Source: Labyrinthula sp. Ha (lineage: Eukaryota; Sar; Bigyra; Labyrinthulida; Labyrinthulaceae). Taken from it: a stretch of DNA of 64,000 nt. Location: assembly GCA_015227615.1 (NCBI GenBank), contig JAALGZ010000084.1, positions 16,559 through 80,558 on the forward strand. The letters run 5' to 3'. A program made the translations under genes and the position numbers. The number at the start of each line of letters is the position of its first letter. Position 1 is the first letter of the stretch. A model generated the notes under the pieces. That model ran no database searches. It was not told the DNA's origin and was given only the letters and a program-made list of their open reading frames with translations. Positions 1 to 11,400 of this stretch are shown here, one piece after another.

Positions 1-1081
1 TGTACACTCAGTGGATATGAGACATAATTAATAAGGTGTGCTCCTGCTTGTTTCCAAAAGTCCTGATAATTTCTCGTATTACCCCTTGAATTTTTGTTGC
101 AGTAAATTATGATTACTAGATTATGCAAATGTGATTTGAGGAAACATCAAGGATGTGCTTACTATTTCCTTGTAGCTAAAATGCGCGTCAAACCTTTATA
201 TCTGCATGAGTCTTACGTGTTGCTGATTTTAGATTGAACCATCTAGCTTGCCGTCACAACTATGGGTGCCTACAGCAAATCGACCTATTATCTTTAGGGC
301 AATTGCCACCTATTGAAGGGAATCCCAATTCTACCGAAGCAAACATAATTATTAAAAAAATTGTAAGGGAGAAAGTAGTTCCTCTTTACTTAGAACAAGA
401 ACTAAGATCTACGTTCAAATTTTCTAACCTTCCAGACTTGAACATGAAAATTTTGCTCTAGAAGAGAATTCTAGACGATAGGCCCCAGCTCAAGATTAGT
501 TGTAAGGAACAAATGTGATATTGTTGCACATTTTCCGTTTCAATGTTCAAAGTTCACTGGTTTCTTCAAGCCACGGGCACGATTACCCACAACCAGGGGT
601 AGTACTTTGTTTCTCTTCATGCCTTCTCAAAATAACTTCTTGCCTAAACTTTTTGTTTTGATAATCATTAACATTTAAAAAATTTATTGGTTGATTGTTG
701 ATAATCAAAATAAAATCATTCTTGTTTGGTAAGAATTGAAATTCCAACTTTTTTATTCATAATCAAAATAAATCAATAATTAAATAATTATTGGTAAATT
801 TTATCAAACCCGATGTCTTCACTCAACTGGTTCGCAAAATCATGGCTGATCGTTGTGGCCAGAAAAACGTTTGCTTCTGTCTACCCTTAGTCTTCCCAAC
901 GTATATTTCATAGCAAGAATTATCCAGGCGGAAAAGAGGATAAATAGGCTGAAAAAAAATTTAGTTCATGAAGGTTTGATAAACTGCAGTTCTAGTACAA
1001 CTTTAACAGCGCAATTAGACCGTCCTGCAGATTGCAGACTAAAAACTCAAACCTCCACATATGTATATGACTTTGATTAAC
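1..1081. other. Intergenic, no supported gene
   Basis: AT-rich sequence downstream of the histone deacetylase stop. One stretch (about 233-461, + strand) stays open for about 75 codons after a possible splice acceptor, but it has no ATG start and no recognisable family. I treat the rest as non-coding. Confidence 0.5.
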
Positions 1082-2588
1082 TTAGAGTTCTTTCACGTTA
1101 ACAGGATCAAGCTCAGCTTTGTGCTCAACAGCTGCAATTGCAGCCTTCTTCTCCGTATTCTCATCAGGATCTTCCATGTCCTCATCCTTCTCTTCGAACT
1201 TTGTATCTGGTGGCCCTTCCTTATACACACTAGCTTCAAATATTCCAGGTATAGCCTCCAGTCCATCCAACATCTCAAACAACTTTTTACTTATGGCATC
1301 GAGTGACTTGATTGAGTTATTATTCTCCATATTACTTGGTGAAATATGTAGTCTAAAATCAGGGCCATAGTACTGGTAATAAGCGTTCTTCGGCAGTTTA
1401 TTAGAAATAGCTTTATGCCTGTTAACTATTGTCGCAGTTTCATAGGTCCAACATCTAGCCACATTTCTCATAGTATAACCACCCCCACCGAGGACCAGTG
1501 TAGGAACATTAAAGGACATGACGTGTTTTACACATGAAGCATGCCCATGCAAGCTCAGATTGAAGCAACCAAGTCTATCTCCTGAGAGAGAATCGGCACC
1601 ACACTGTAAGCAGACAGCCTGCGGCTTATATTTCTCAAATATCTTGTTCACTACAGGCTTAAAAATACTGATGAAAGATTCATCATTTATTCCAGCATGT
1701 AACGGGAAATTAACTGCATAGCCTTTGCCTGCACCAACACCTGAATCCTTGTAATCACCGGTGCCTGGAAAATAGTCACCAAACTTATGGAAGGAAAGTG
1801 TCATGACTCTATTAGTTGAGTAAAATGCTTCTTCCACTCCATCTCCATGATGAATATCAATATCAATATACAGAACCCTCTAAGAACAGTTAATTTTCTT
1901 CAAATTATTTACCTCGTGGTATTTCAGTAACTCCAAAATAGCGAGCACGCAGTCGTTAATATAGCAAAATCCAGATGCCTCCGACTATAAATGAGCAAAA
2001 ATAATACAAAACACTTTCTTTGCATGATGAAGGCCACCGGACCAGTTTACAACCACATCACTGACACCGCTGTTCAACCTCTTGGCACCGCCCACACTAC
2101 CGGATGTATAAATCCTACAGAAATCGTATATCCCATCAAACACAGGACAGTCCTCTCCAACATTAACTACACTTATACATACCAAAAAACTTACATCTTT
2201 GAAGCTGCCTCATTGACTCCTGCATGTTATCAACCGTAACAGTCTTCAGAAAGTTGACGTAGTCATCAGAATGAAATTTTGTTAAATCAGCTTGGGATAC
2301 AAGAGCAGGGTAAAATATTTCCAAGTCTTTATACAACCCATAATTCACTATTAAATGATGCGCCATTCGTACTCTATGAGGTTTCATTGGGTGCGTTTCG
2401 CCATAGTGAAAATTTCCAACTTCAGCTACAAGAATAAGTTAAATTCAAAACTTCTTCGGTCTAAGAGAAACTTAATTATATGTACCATCATAGAAATAGG
2501 AAACTTTGCGCTTTGTTTGATCTTCTTCTTCCTGATCACCGATATTAAGAGATACATCTTCGGAGAAGCTGTTTGTTGCACCTGTCAT
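1082..2588 (-). CDS. Class I histone deacetylase (HDAC1/2/Rpd3 type), 5 exons
   Basis: Zinc-dependent lysine deacetylase acting on histones in nuclear co-repressor complexes. Exons on the minus strand are 2588-2486, 2425-2195, 2166-2015, 1984-1913 and 1879-1082, joined by GT-AG introns of 60, 28, 30 and 33 nt. The spliced frame gives about 451 aa. Seen motifs in order: [14 protein letters not shown] near the N-terminus, [11 protein letters not shown], the GGLHHAKK segment, [16 protein letters not shown] with the metal-binding and charge-relay residues, [17 protein letters not shown], and [15 protein letters not shown] carrying the catalytic Tyr. These are diagnostic of class I enzymes. The C-terminal tail (about 60 aa) is acidic and ends in KEL, shorter than animal HDAC1 tails. 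The start is the ATG at 2588; the frame is open further upstream but the sequence there is not HDAC-like. The gene stands alone and ends in TAA. Confidence 0.96.
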
Positions 2589-2803
2589 TTGGATATTGGA
2601 TAGTTGCAACATGTATGCTTTATTTAATATGTTCCGAAATAATCCTTTCACGTCGTTAAGAATTGATATATTTCCAAGAATAGTCAAAGGGATACCAATT
2701 AAAAAAAAATTGGACACGAAGCAAGAAAAAAAGTTAAATGTCTTTTCCTCAACGGAGCTGCTTGACTTCGACCTCCATGGAGGGCCTAGAGTGTGCGAGC
2801 TAA

Positions 2804-3394
2804 CGTGAACAGAGACTACTTGTAGTCTCTGTGAACGTAGGTAGTCTTACTACAACAAAACTTAACCTTTTAGAAGAAAAAACTCAGCAACTGTCAATTT
2901 TGATGTTGCAAGAGCTGCATGTAAATGGGTACAAGACGCTGAAAGAAAAGGTGAAAGTCAGCGGCAGTAAAGGTACGTGGTTTTTCTCAAAACCGCCTAC
3001 TGGAGCAGCAGGCGTAGCGACCTACTTGGCCGAAGAACTTGCTTGCAACGTCTCTTCGTTCCAAAGTACTAGCGAAAGGATCCTGAAAGTAGTTCTTCAA
3101 GGTGCTGGCAAGAAAAAGATTAACCTGGTGAACTGCTACGCTCCACACTGTGGACTGGGCAGGGAAGCCTACAAAGATTTCCTGAAAGAACTGAGCGGAT
3201 TGACAAGGAATTTGAACAAGAGAAGGACGTTACTTTTAGGTGGAGATTTTAACGCTCAAGTGAGTAGAATGGCACTGAAGAGGGAAGAAAAACTGGGGCT
3301 TAAAGCACAAGATCAAGAACACCGACCAAAGAAAACTATCTGGAATAAGCAGCAAGGTGTCACGGAACTGCACCAACCAACATCAACCCTTTAA
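2804..3394 (+). mobile_element. Fragment of a non-LTR retrotransposon: AP-type endonuclease domain
   Basis: A frame open from just after a stop at 2801-2803 resembles the N-terminal endonuclease (exonuclease-endonuclease-phosphatase fold) of LINE-type elements. Seen: a beta-strand start of the form LLVVSVNVGSL, the catalytic-Glu strand LSILMLQELH, then LVNCYAPH and LLLGGDFNAQV, with the Asp and Asn expected in the active site. The usual C-terminal part of the domain (SDH motif) and any reverse transcriptase are missing; the frame ends at 3394. There is no convincing ATG before the domain. I read this as a dead, 3'-truncated insertion. The base composition is visibly less AT-rich than the flanks, which supports an inserted origin. 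Confidence 0.75.
2809..2832. repeat. Perfect 11-bp inverted repeat at the start of the endonuclease
   Basis: The arms acagagactac and gtagtctctgt are separated by 2 nt and could form a strong hairpin. It sits exactly at the beginning of the endonuclease frame, and gtgaac occurs on both sides. It may be part of the retroelement 5' region or a chance palindrome. Confidence 0.6.
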
Positions 3395-6300
3395 CCTATG
3401 TGCAAGAACTCCTTGGACTCTCTGGAACATCCACATAGCAGGAACACTTGAATTTTCTGCAACTATCAATGGACAGGAAACACGAATGGAAACAACAACC
3501 ACACCAAAAATATTACAACCCCAACCAGCAATGGAACACAGATTCCTCTCTCCCCAGAATACAGCCAGAATGGACGACCCAACCTCCCTAACTCCACCCC
3601 AACCCAGACACCAAAATAACCAACATCCACATCCTGAACCTGAAACCCACTGGAACCTTCATAATTCCTCCCCATTGGACCTCTACCAAGCATAGAGGAT
3701 AAAAATATACCTTTCACGACCCTGGATCGACCGCAGCTAGAACCTGATGAACCAGAATGACCCATAAACTCCACTTCACCACCTTCCACTCAAAAACAGC
3801 AATAACCACTCGGAAACTTGTTCAATAACCCTCCATACACTTCAATACTTCCCTCAAAAGCATCTTTCAGGTTCCTTGTCGTCTTGTTGGAGCTCTTCCG
3901 ACTTGGCGTGAGATAATATCAATCTTTTTCAATTTGACTTTATTTTTATTGGAATTTTGGGAAAATAATAACAGGGCAATCTAGAGTAATACAACCTTGG
4001 ACGAATGATATCAGACATCCTGGAAAATTGACCAATAAGAACAAGAAAGAAGCGGACCAGGTATTGACAGAAACAAGCAGGACATTGGCAACAGTAAACG
4101 ACCCTCAATAGGTTAGGAGCGTAGTAAGTACCAGGCTCGTAGAAGGTTAGAACAAGAGGCCCATTTTAATCCTTAATTAACTAACTAACTAATTAAGAAT
4201 ATAGCTAATTCAAGCAGGAAAGGGAAAGTGAAACAATCAGGAAACAATGATTATTTCCGTGTACCTAATAGATATTATCTTTTACACTTATTCTTATTCT
4301 GTTTAACAAGACTTGTAAGGTTTTCTCCTGTCATGTGCTTCAATTTTTACATATTTTGATAACTGCTGCATGACAGGAACTGTAATCTCCCTTAGGAAAG
4401 ACTTTTGGGGTACATTCTTTCATGAAGGAAAACGATTGTTTTCGCTCGTTATGAAGAGTTAGGTTAAGCAAAACATAAGGAAAATCCTCTTTAAAAATAA
4501 TGGACAAACAAAACTTGGTTGGTTGCAGGTAATTTCATAATTGAGATGAGTTTTTATGAGTGCTAGGTGGGTTCTGGCTTAAACTTAAGCTTAAGCGCTA
4601 AAATGGAACTCAAGCAAAAGTAACAGAGCCCTATGCATGCCCAGCAAAATATCACCCCTTTTTCCCCTGAAACCAAGAGCCTTTTTTCATTTAGCAGAAG
4701 GAGTACTGCGCTTAAGTGTAAATCACTAAAGTGTCACTGGTAGTTAGTTACGGCACCAGGGATCATAGTTGATGTTATCATGGTATATTTTGAATATTTT
4801 GATTTTTGCTTCAGTGATTCTGAAATGTATCCCAGCAAGTTTGAGCAGGTTCTGATACTTTCACGAATCTACTTTCAGGTCTTCGACAGGTGGTTTATTT
4901 TTTGATGTCTTGTTACTTTGCGTTTATGATATTTCTATTGATCTCGCACCCGTTACTGGTTGTGTAAAACCAGGACGTTTCCCTTTCTCATTCCGTTCAG
5001 TTTGAAACCACATTCCTGCTTCATTCTATGTGTAATTTCACCACCTGAGCCACTATAATTAGAGTTATGAAAACTATAATGATAGTATAATTCGAGCATG
5101 TTGTCAATGGCTCACTCATTGCTCCTTATCAAAATAGTGTTCCAGTAAAAATATCCGATACATCGCCCGTCCCCGGAAAATGCATCGTGTGTTCCAATTA
5201 TCCCTCGCAATGTTAGCGAGTCATATGGCCCAGTTTCGGTTGGTTCCATACGAAACAAAAATGCAACTAAAATTATTTGTTGATTTGTCTATTGGCCATT
5301 CGTCCCTAGTATCATTTGCGCCACCATGATACATAGGAAAGAACCCTAATATCATGTCGGAAAAATTGAATGTGGAAGAAAAAATGAAAACTCCAAGTTT
5401 TGATACTAGAATTTGAGTTGATTTCTTATCTTCAAACAGCACCCCTAATTGAAAAACTCTGAGTAATTTCTACGTTTTTTTAGAGAAAACGTATGAAGAG
5501 TTTAGAGTTTATCAGCTGAGGGAGAGCAGAATTAGCATATGCGATTTAAAAACCTTAAGGAAGGTAATAAGATTCTCTCATGGAATACTTAGTCACAAAT
5601 ATAAACAAGAAATTAGAATAAATAAGTGTTTCCTTTCTTAGCTGAGATTTTCTATAGAGAGCTATTTTGAGGTTTTATATTTTTTTCCCAAAAAGTTTAA
5701 CCTTATTGCTTATTGGATACTACTTAAATGAAAGTATTGCCCTCTCAAGCGGATCTAAAGCTTGAAAGAGTTCTAAGATTATTAAACTTAGACTAATGTA
5801 ACTCTCAGTGTGAATCGGCGCTTTCTGAGTAACATCCATTGCTTTAAATATCTAGTTTCTAAGTTTGATTACCCCAGTTGATGAACTGGCTCACTTGATT
5901 GAGCCCTATCTCTATGTCTTATTTCTGTTTTTCCCGTTACTTGGAACTTAATTGGCAAAAATATAAACCATATTAGAATTTCTCTTAAGGGCTTCATAGC
6001 ACCTTCGCTGTATTACTACTTAATTTACATGTAAATATGGCAGTTAGTTACACAGTTGCGAGGCAATAAAAGTTTGGAACAAGTACAGTTATCTTATAAA
6101 GTGCTTGCGTACTTACACATCCGCTATGGTTAGTGCATTCGAGTCGGGCCACTAGGGTTTTTAAATTTAAGGGCAATGTTCGCTTCAATGCTTCAAAGCG
6201 CAGTAGCCAAGAGTGGACATCAACAGTAACCAAATTAACTAGCTCTATGAAGTGTATCAAAATAAGTTCGCGGCATCTTATTTGCACTATCGAAGATCAA

Positions 6301-7555
6301 TACGCAAAATCTAATAAGAAGTTTGTACAAGGCTCAAACTAGCAGCTTATTTCCCTTGCTTTCCTTGGTAGTAAGAACAGCCCTTCCATTTCCTTGGAGT
6401 GTAAGAAATTAAGATAAAGCAACTTCACCAAGAATCCAGAACTTCTGCATTAGCGTAAAGAAATCCACTTAGATTTCATTACATGCCGGAAACTATCACC
6501 GATTTTGATCAAAGTAATATAAGAAATTCGATTATGAATTCTTTATGGAATTTGACACTATAACAAAAAAAATATCAAATATTCGGCTTTGAATAGTACG
6601 AAAACAAATAAATAATTTAGTTGAGCAAACCAATGAATAATTGAAAGATTCAGTTGACCGTCATCGAGTAAGAAGAGTTACACACGTAGAGTAACCAAAC
6701 AACCTGAATTTAAACACCAAAGGGAAATCAGACAGAAAGCTACTGGGCTCATCGACTGATTTTAATTGGACAAGCATCCGCGTCAAAAAATCAAAGACTC
6801 CAGCTGGTAGTTCTAAAAGGGGCAGAACATGGTCGTATATTAATTGAATATAAGGTCGCACTAAGTAAATGTGATGGCCAACCCGGAAGAAGAAGTTGAA
6901 GGACAAGGGCATGATATGACTTCACCAATTCTTGCCAGTTCAAGATCAAAGCTTGAATAAGTTTCCTGACTTAGTCCTTAAACTTTACTTTAAGTGGAAT
7001 TTTCTAAATATGATAGACTTCCTAGTACTGTTCTTCTATTTGTTTTGGAAAACAAGATCCAGTATTTCTAATGTTATAATTCCATCATTAATAGTCACTT
7101 TAAAGTATTGTGACACCAAATGTAAAGCAAACCTTGTTTTTAATAATCTTTAGTTCGATATTGATCAAGAGTCTACTTTCAGTTGGCAATTCTAAAAGTC
7201 TTTTCCCGTTTAAATTGATTAGACTTATAATCAAGACGTCTCCGTGGAAACTTGGACCTCTCACATGTTATTGTAAATGTTTTTAACTGGAATAGATTTA
7301 TTTTGAATAGGCTGCAATATGCTTCGTTATGGTTAAACAAATATTATTTTCTGGTTTAATTTCTTAGAAAGTCAGAAGCCTGGTCTTTGAAGAAAGTGGA
7401 AGATCCGCAGTGACTAAAACCTCTTCATCAACTCTGAACTGGAATGCTTACGGATAAAGTTACTGCACTGAACCGTTTTTGAAACTCTTCTAAATCAAGT
7501 ATGTTTCTATAATGTTTTAAATCTACAAACTGTGCGAAATGTTTCTGAGTATATA
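3395..7555. other. Intergenic; decayed element tail, then gene-free sequence
   Basis: About 3395-4150 continues the less AT-rich, C-rich composition of the endonuclease fragment and is probably the degraded remainder of that element; its frames carry many stops and no reverse transcriptase motif could be read. From about 4150 on the sequence returns to the AT-rich background. A minus-strand open stretch at 6661-6912 has no recognisable features. I see no RNA gene. Confidence 0.5.
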
Positions 7556-10156
7556 CTACTTGACTCTAAAAACAGAATCCATAAATTCTTCATACCTAAG
7601 AGACTGCTTTTCTTGGAAAAAGTAATCTATAATTTTATCTTGGTCTTCTGTAGAGAACTCTTTGAACTCCATTTGTAGTGCTTGTCTCAGCTCGTCAACT
7701 GATATTTTTCCATCCTTTGAATCATCAATTCTTCTAAAGATCTGTCTCAGTTCTGTCTTCTTACTAGTACACTGAGTGCAAAATCTCTGTACTAGTTTGT
7801 TTATATACTGCTCGGTCAAGAACTTATCTTCCTCATTTTGAACCATGTCTAAGTAAAAATCGTTCTTTTTCTTCCTTGCCTATGAATTAGAAAAATAAAT
7901 TGGTATACATTGAGTCCTTGTTTTTTCTCCGCTTGAGCATTCTCAATTCTCTCACAAAACTCATTGTAATCAATTGTTCCCTCTCTATCAGAGTCATACT
8001 TAGACATTATCTCAGCAATCTCGCCTTCAGTCAGTATCAAGTTAAAATGTTTCAGTAAATCCCTGAATTCTGTAAACGTCAAACTCCCGGATTTATCTGC
8101 ATCAAACTTTCTAAACAAATTCCTTAGATTTTCCCCTGCGTTTTGCAGTTTTTCAAGCATAAGTTTTTCTACTTGCACTGTGTTTCCGTAATTTGTTACC
8201 CCTCTATCCCCAAGAAAGTCTTTAGCCCCATCAGATCCTAGTTTCTCTAATAGAAACACCATCGAGAGTGCATCAATGAAGTCATTATAGTAGAACCTAC
8301 AGTGTGAACAAAATTTCATCTTTATCCACTCTATTTCAGCATTTACGAAATAAAGCGTATAAGTTTCTTCTAACCCTCTTAGGATTTTAGTAAAAGTATT
8401 CAAACTTACATAAGCACGTGAATAGATATCGTACTTCAGGAACTCCTCATAGAGGAAACGTAGATCATCTTCCTCAGCTAAATCACTATTGGCGACTATT
8501 TTCTTCACAATGGTTTCCAAGTGCGACATCCTTGTGCACTTCTTGTTTTTGTACGTAATTCCAAAGAAATCCTGTGTAAATTTGCTTACAAAAGTAGGAA
8601 CAAAACTTCGCTTATTGATATGGATATTTTCATCATTAACAATAGCCTTTTTAATGTCCTCTTTGGTAAAATATTGACCAGTTGCTTCGTTAATATACCT
8701 GCCTCTCTCCAGGAATTTTCCGCCTATAATTCCTGAATTTCTCTTTCTTGGTTCAAACATCGCGATCTGATCATCTGCTAAGTAGAAAGCAATTACAAAC
8801 TCTCTCTCTGATTGAATCTTATCTTTGCTCACTAGTTTTAGTCTCATCTTTAATACTTGACTCCCATATTGTTGTAGTTTCTTATAAGCTTTTCGATTGT
8901 TCAGAACATTTTCTGAATTATCAATTAACTTTTGTCCTTTCTTTCCCTTTGTTTGTGAGTAACTGGCCAATATCATATCTAAATCTGGGTGTGGATAAGC
9001 ATGGTGAGGATATTGTACATTTTCGTAAAACTTTTTTGTTTCCTCATCGCAAGAAAGTAAAAGGAATTGCCTCTTATTGATGCAGATGTACCTTCCACAT
9101 GCAAAATCTGTGTAACTAAAATAGCTCGATCCTTCACCACCAACTTTGGTTTCATTTCCTTCATTATGAGAAAGCTCTTTTAAGGGTTTGCTTCTTTTCA
9201 AAAAAGTTTTAAAGTCCCCTCTTCCACTATTTGGTCTAAACTTTTCTCTTATCTCAATCGTATCATCACATAAATAATAAAATATTGTGAACAATCTTTT
9301 CTCTCCGAAATTATTTTTTGAGTCATCCCACTCAGCAAGAAATTTGAGTGACTGTTTTCCATGTTTCAAGAATTTCTGAAAGTTTCCGTAAAAGTTCCCA
9401 TTGAATCTTTCCTTGTCAAGTATCTCCAGCTTTTCAGTTTTTTCTCTGGCAAGTTTTATCTTCTTTTCCAACTCATCTTTCTCCGAGTATAAGCGTGGAT
9501 ACGGTAAAGCCTCGTCTACAGTAATACTAAGCTCAGTTTCAAAGTATTTTCTTGTTTTCTGATCGCAATCCACAATATGAAACATTCTACCTACAAACAG
9601 CACATCTGCACCAACCATTAGATCATTTAAAGTCAGTTGCTTTCCATTTTTTTCGAAACTTTTTAAGGGAGTACGTTTAAGAAAAGGCCCTTGATCCATT
9701 CCGCTATTCTCTATTTTTGGTTCGTAAATTTGGATTTCCTCATTCTTAAGATAGAATAAGATTACAAATTTTCTCAAGTTCTTTGTCAGCAAGTTTCCGT
9801 TTTCTAGGACGTCAATAGAATAAGCAAAGAATCTGAGGACCTAATAAGTATTAAACCAATATAGAAACTACTTCATGCTCGAGTCCAACCCATTTGTTTC
9901 TTCCTGAAATTGTCTGCAAGTAAAGTTCCCGCTCAAGTTCTCTTTCCTTCTTTCTTCTTTCTTCAAACGAGTCCATGTTCTCATGATTAATGATATTACT
10001 CTTCTTGAAGTTCTCCTTTAATAAATCAAGTCTTGCAGAGTAAGCAATTGTTCTCTTATGAAAGTTTTCCCCTAAATGCGGAGACTCACGGGCTGACAAA
10101 CCAGGAACACCTTTAGGAAGACTAGAAACCTCAATCTCTGGAATTTTTCCTTCCAT
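7556..10156 (-). CDS. EFHC/RIB72-like axonemal protein: three DM10 domains plus EF-hands
   Basis: Microtubule-inner or axoneme-associated protein of the EFHC1/EFHC2/RIB72 family, expected in flagellar doublet microtubules. Exons are 10156-9872, 9840-7909 and 7879-7556 with introns of 31 and 29 nt; the spliced product is about 846 aa. Three DM10 repeats are visible at about residues 94-201, 252-370 and 415-525; each has the pattern of a VLRF/LKF/LKM strand, an F.I.(F)YYL.D/LADD segment, E.(R..)NSG, and the first ends FHIVDCDQKTRKYF. A degenerate EF-hand pair follows at about 550-620. Canonical calcium loops follow at 675-686 (DADKSGSLTFTE), 711-722 (DSDREGTIDYNE) and 791-802 (DDSKDGKISVDE). 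Human EFHC1 is about 640 aa with fewer EF-hands, so this member is extended at the C-terminus. The ATG at 10156 is chosen because the preceding codon is TTG and the N-terminus resembles EFHC1 leaders. It ends in TAG. Confidence 0.93.
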
Positions 10157-10216
10157 CAAATTCTGTTTACAAGTTTTAAACGGTTAAAAGCACTTACAAA
10201 ACGAAATAAGGATAAA

Positions 10217-11400
10217 CTAGTTGGAAAAATTATTTTGTTCAAGCCATTCATCTGACAAGAACTTTGTCATATAATTTCTAATGCCGTCTGCGAAAATAAC
10301 AACAACTCTTTTTGAGGAATCCTGTGCATATCCAAGATCCTTCAATGCCTTAATAGCTCCACAAAGAGCACTACCACTACTGCCTCCTACAAGCATCCCT
10401 TCAGATGCAATTAATCTCCTTGCCATGTAAAATGCTTCTTTATCTTCCGTTTTTACCCAATAATCAACTAGACTTCTGTCCATAACGCTAGGAATAAAAT
10501 CATATCCTATACCTTCAACTTTATACGGCTTCAATCTGTTTTCTAAAAATAACACAGTAACAAGAAAATTACTATCATTTAACTCTTCAGGTTGAGCAAG
10601 AATAGATCCGACCGGATCAACACCGACAATTTCAACTCCAGGAATCTGCTCCTTCAATTTCTTTGCAATGCCAGTAATGGTACCACCAGTTCCAGCAGCT
10701 ATGACACAAACATCAATCTTCTTATCCTCTGTTTGTTCCAGAAGCTCTTCAGCAGTTCCATTATAATGCGCAAGAGGATTTTGTGGATTGTTATATTGAT
10801 CAAGAATAACTACGTCCTACAGTAATACTCAGCGATAAGAAACTACCTCGTCTTCTCGTTCCATCTTTCTAGCGACCTCAATATGACTTTCAGGTGAATC
10901 AAACGCAGCTTCTGTTGGAGTTCGAATGACATCCGCTCCAAGTGCTTTGAGTACATTTATTTTCTCATTGCTCATTTTCTTGGGCATTGTCATAGTTGCC
11001 TTGTAGCCCTTGACTGCAGCTGCAAGGGCGATCCCAATCCCTGTGTTACCACTAGTAGGTTCAACAAGGTGAGAAATTCCAGGAATAAGTTTTCCTTCCT
11101 TTTCAGCACTCTCTACCATGTTCTTGCCGATCCGATCCTCAGAATTACAGAAAGTTTTTTTATACCTTGATAGACCCCCCAGGGTTTAAAAACTCGCACT
11201 TTGCTAAAATCTCACATTCAACACCTTCTTCAATAGGTATCCTAAAGGCTAAGACAAAAAAAATACTACTTGTTCAATCGTACAAGTGGGGTGTTCCCTA
11301 CATAGTCGAGAATGGAGTTCAGAACTCCCCCTCTAGACAACTTTATACTTCCCTTTTTTGCTTCTGAAGACTGATAGTCCATATTAGAAAGTACAGGCAT
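10217..11400 (-). CDS. Cystathionine beta-synthase, catalytic core only, 5 exons
   Basis: PLP enzyme that condenses serine and homocysteine to cystathionine (transsulfuration, cytosol). Exons are 11400-11270, 11241-11166, 11137-10847, 10816-10573 and 10542-10217; introns are 28, 28, 30 and 30 nt; product about 355 aa. Seen: [12 protein letters not shown], the PLP-lysine region [15 protein letters not shown], substrate loop [20 protein letters not shown], the cofactor-phosphate loop [16 protein letters not shown], and the CBS-specific [20 protein letters not shown] and [12 protein letters not shown]. The last two favour CBS over plain cysteine synthase. The heme-binding N-terminal extension and the C-terminal regulatory CBS-domain pair of animal enzymes are absent, so AdoMet regulation of the animal kind is not expected. 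The last intron (10543-10572) is 30 nt with no stop, so it is invisible to an open-frame search; removing it restores the family length between PEELN and YKVEG. The gene lies 60 bp upstream of the EFHC-like gene on the same strand. Confidence 0.95.

Noticed and set aside
233-461. Open stretch of about 75 codons on the + strand at the window start
   Set aside because: No ATG, no recognisable family and no supporting neighbour exon, although composition is somewhat protein-like.
3466-3789. 107-codon minus-strand frame
   Set aside because: Lies antisense to the C-rich decayed retroelement tail; Gly/Val-rich composition results from that strand bias.
6661-6912. Minus-strand 83-codon frame
   Set aside because: No family resemblance, no neighbours and no exon signals.
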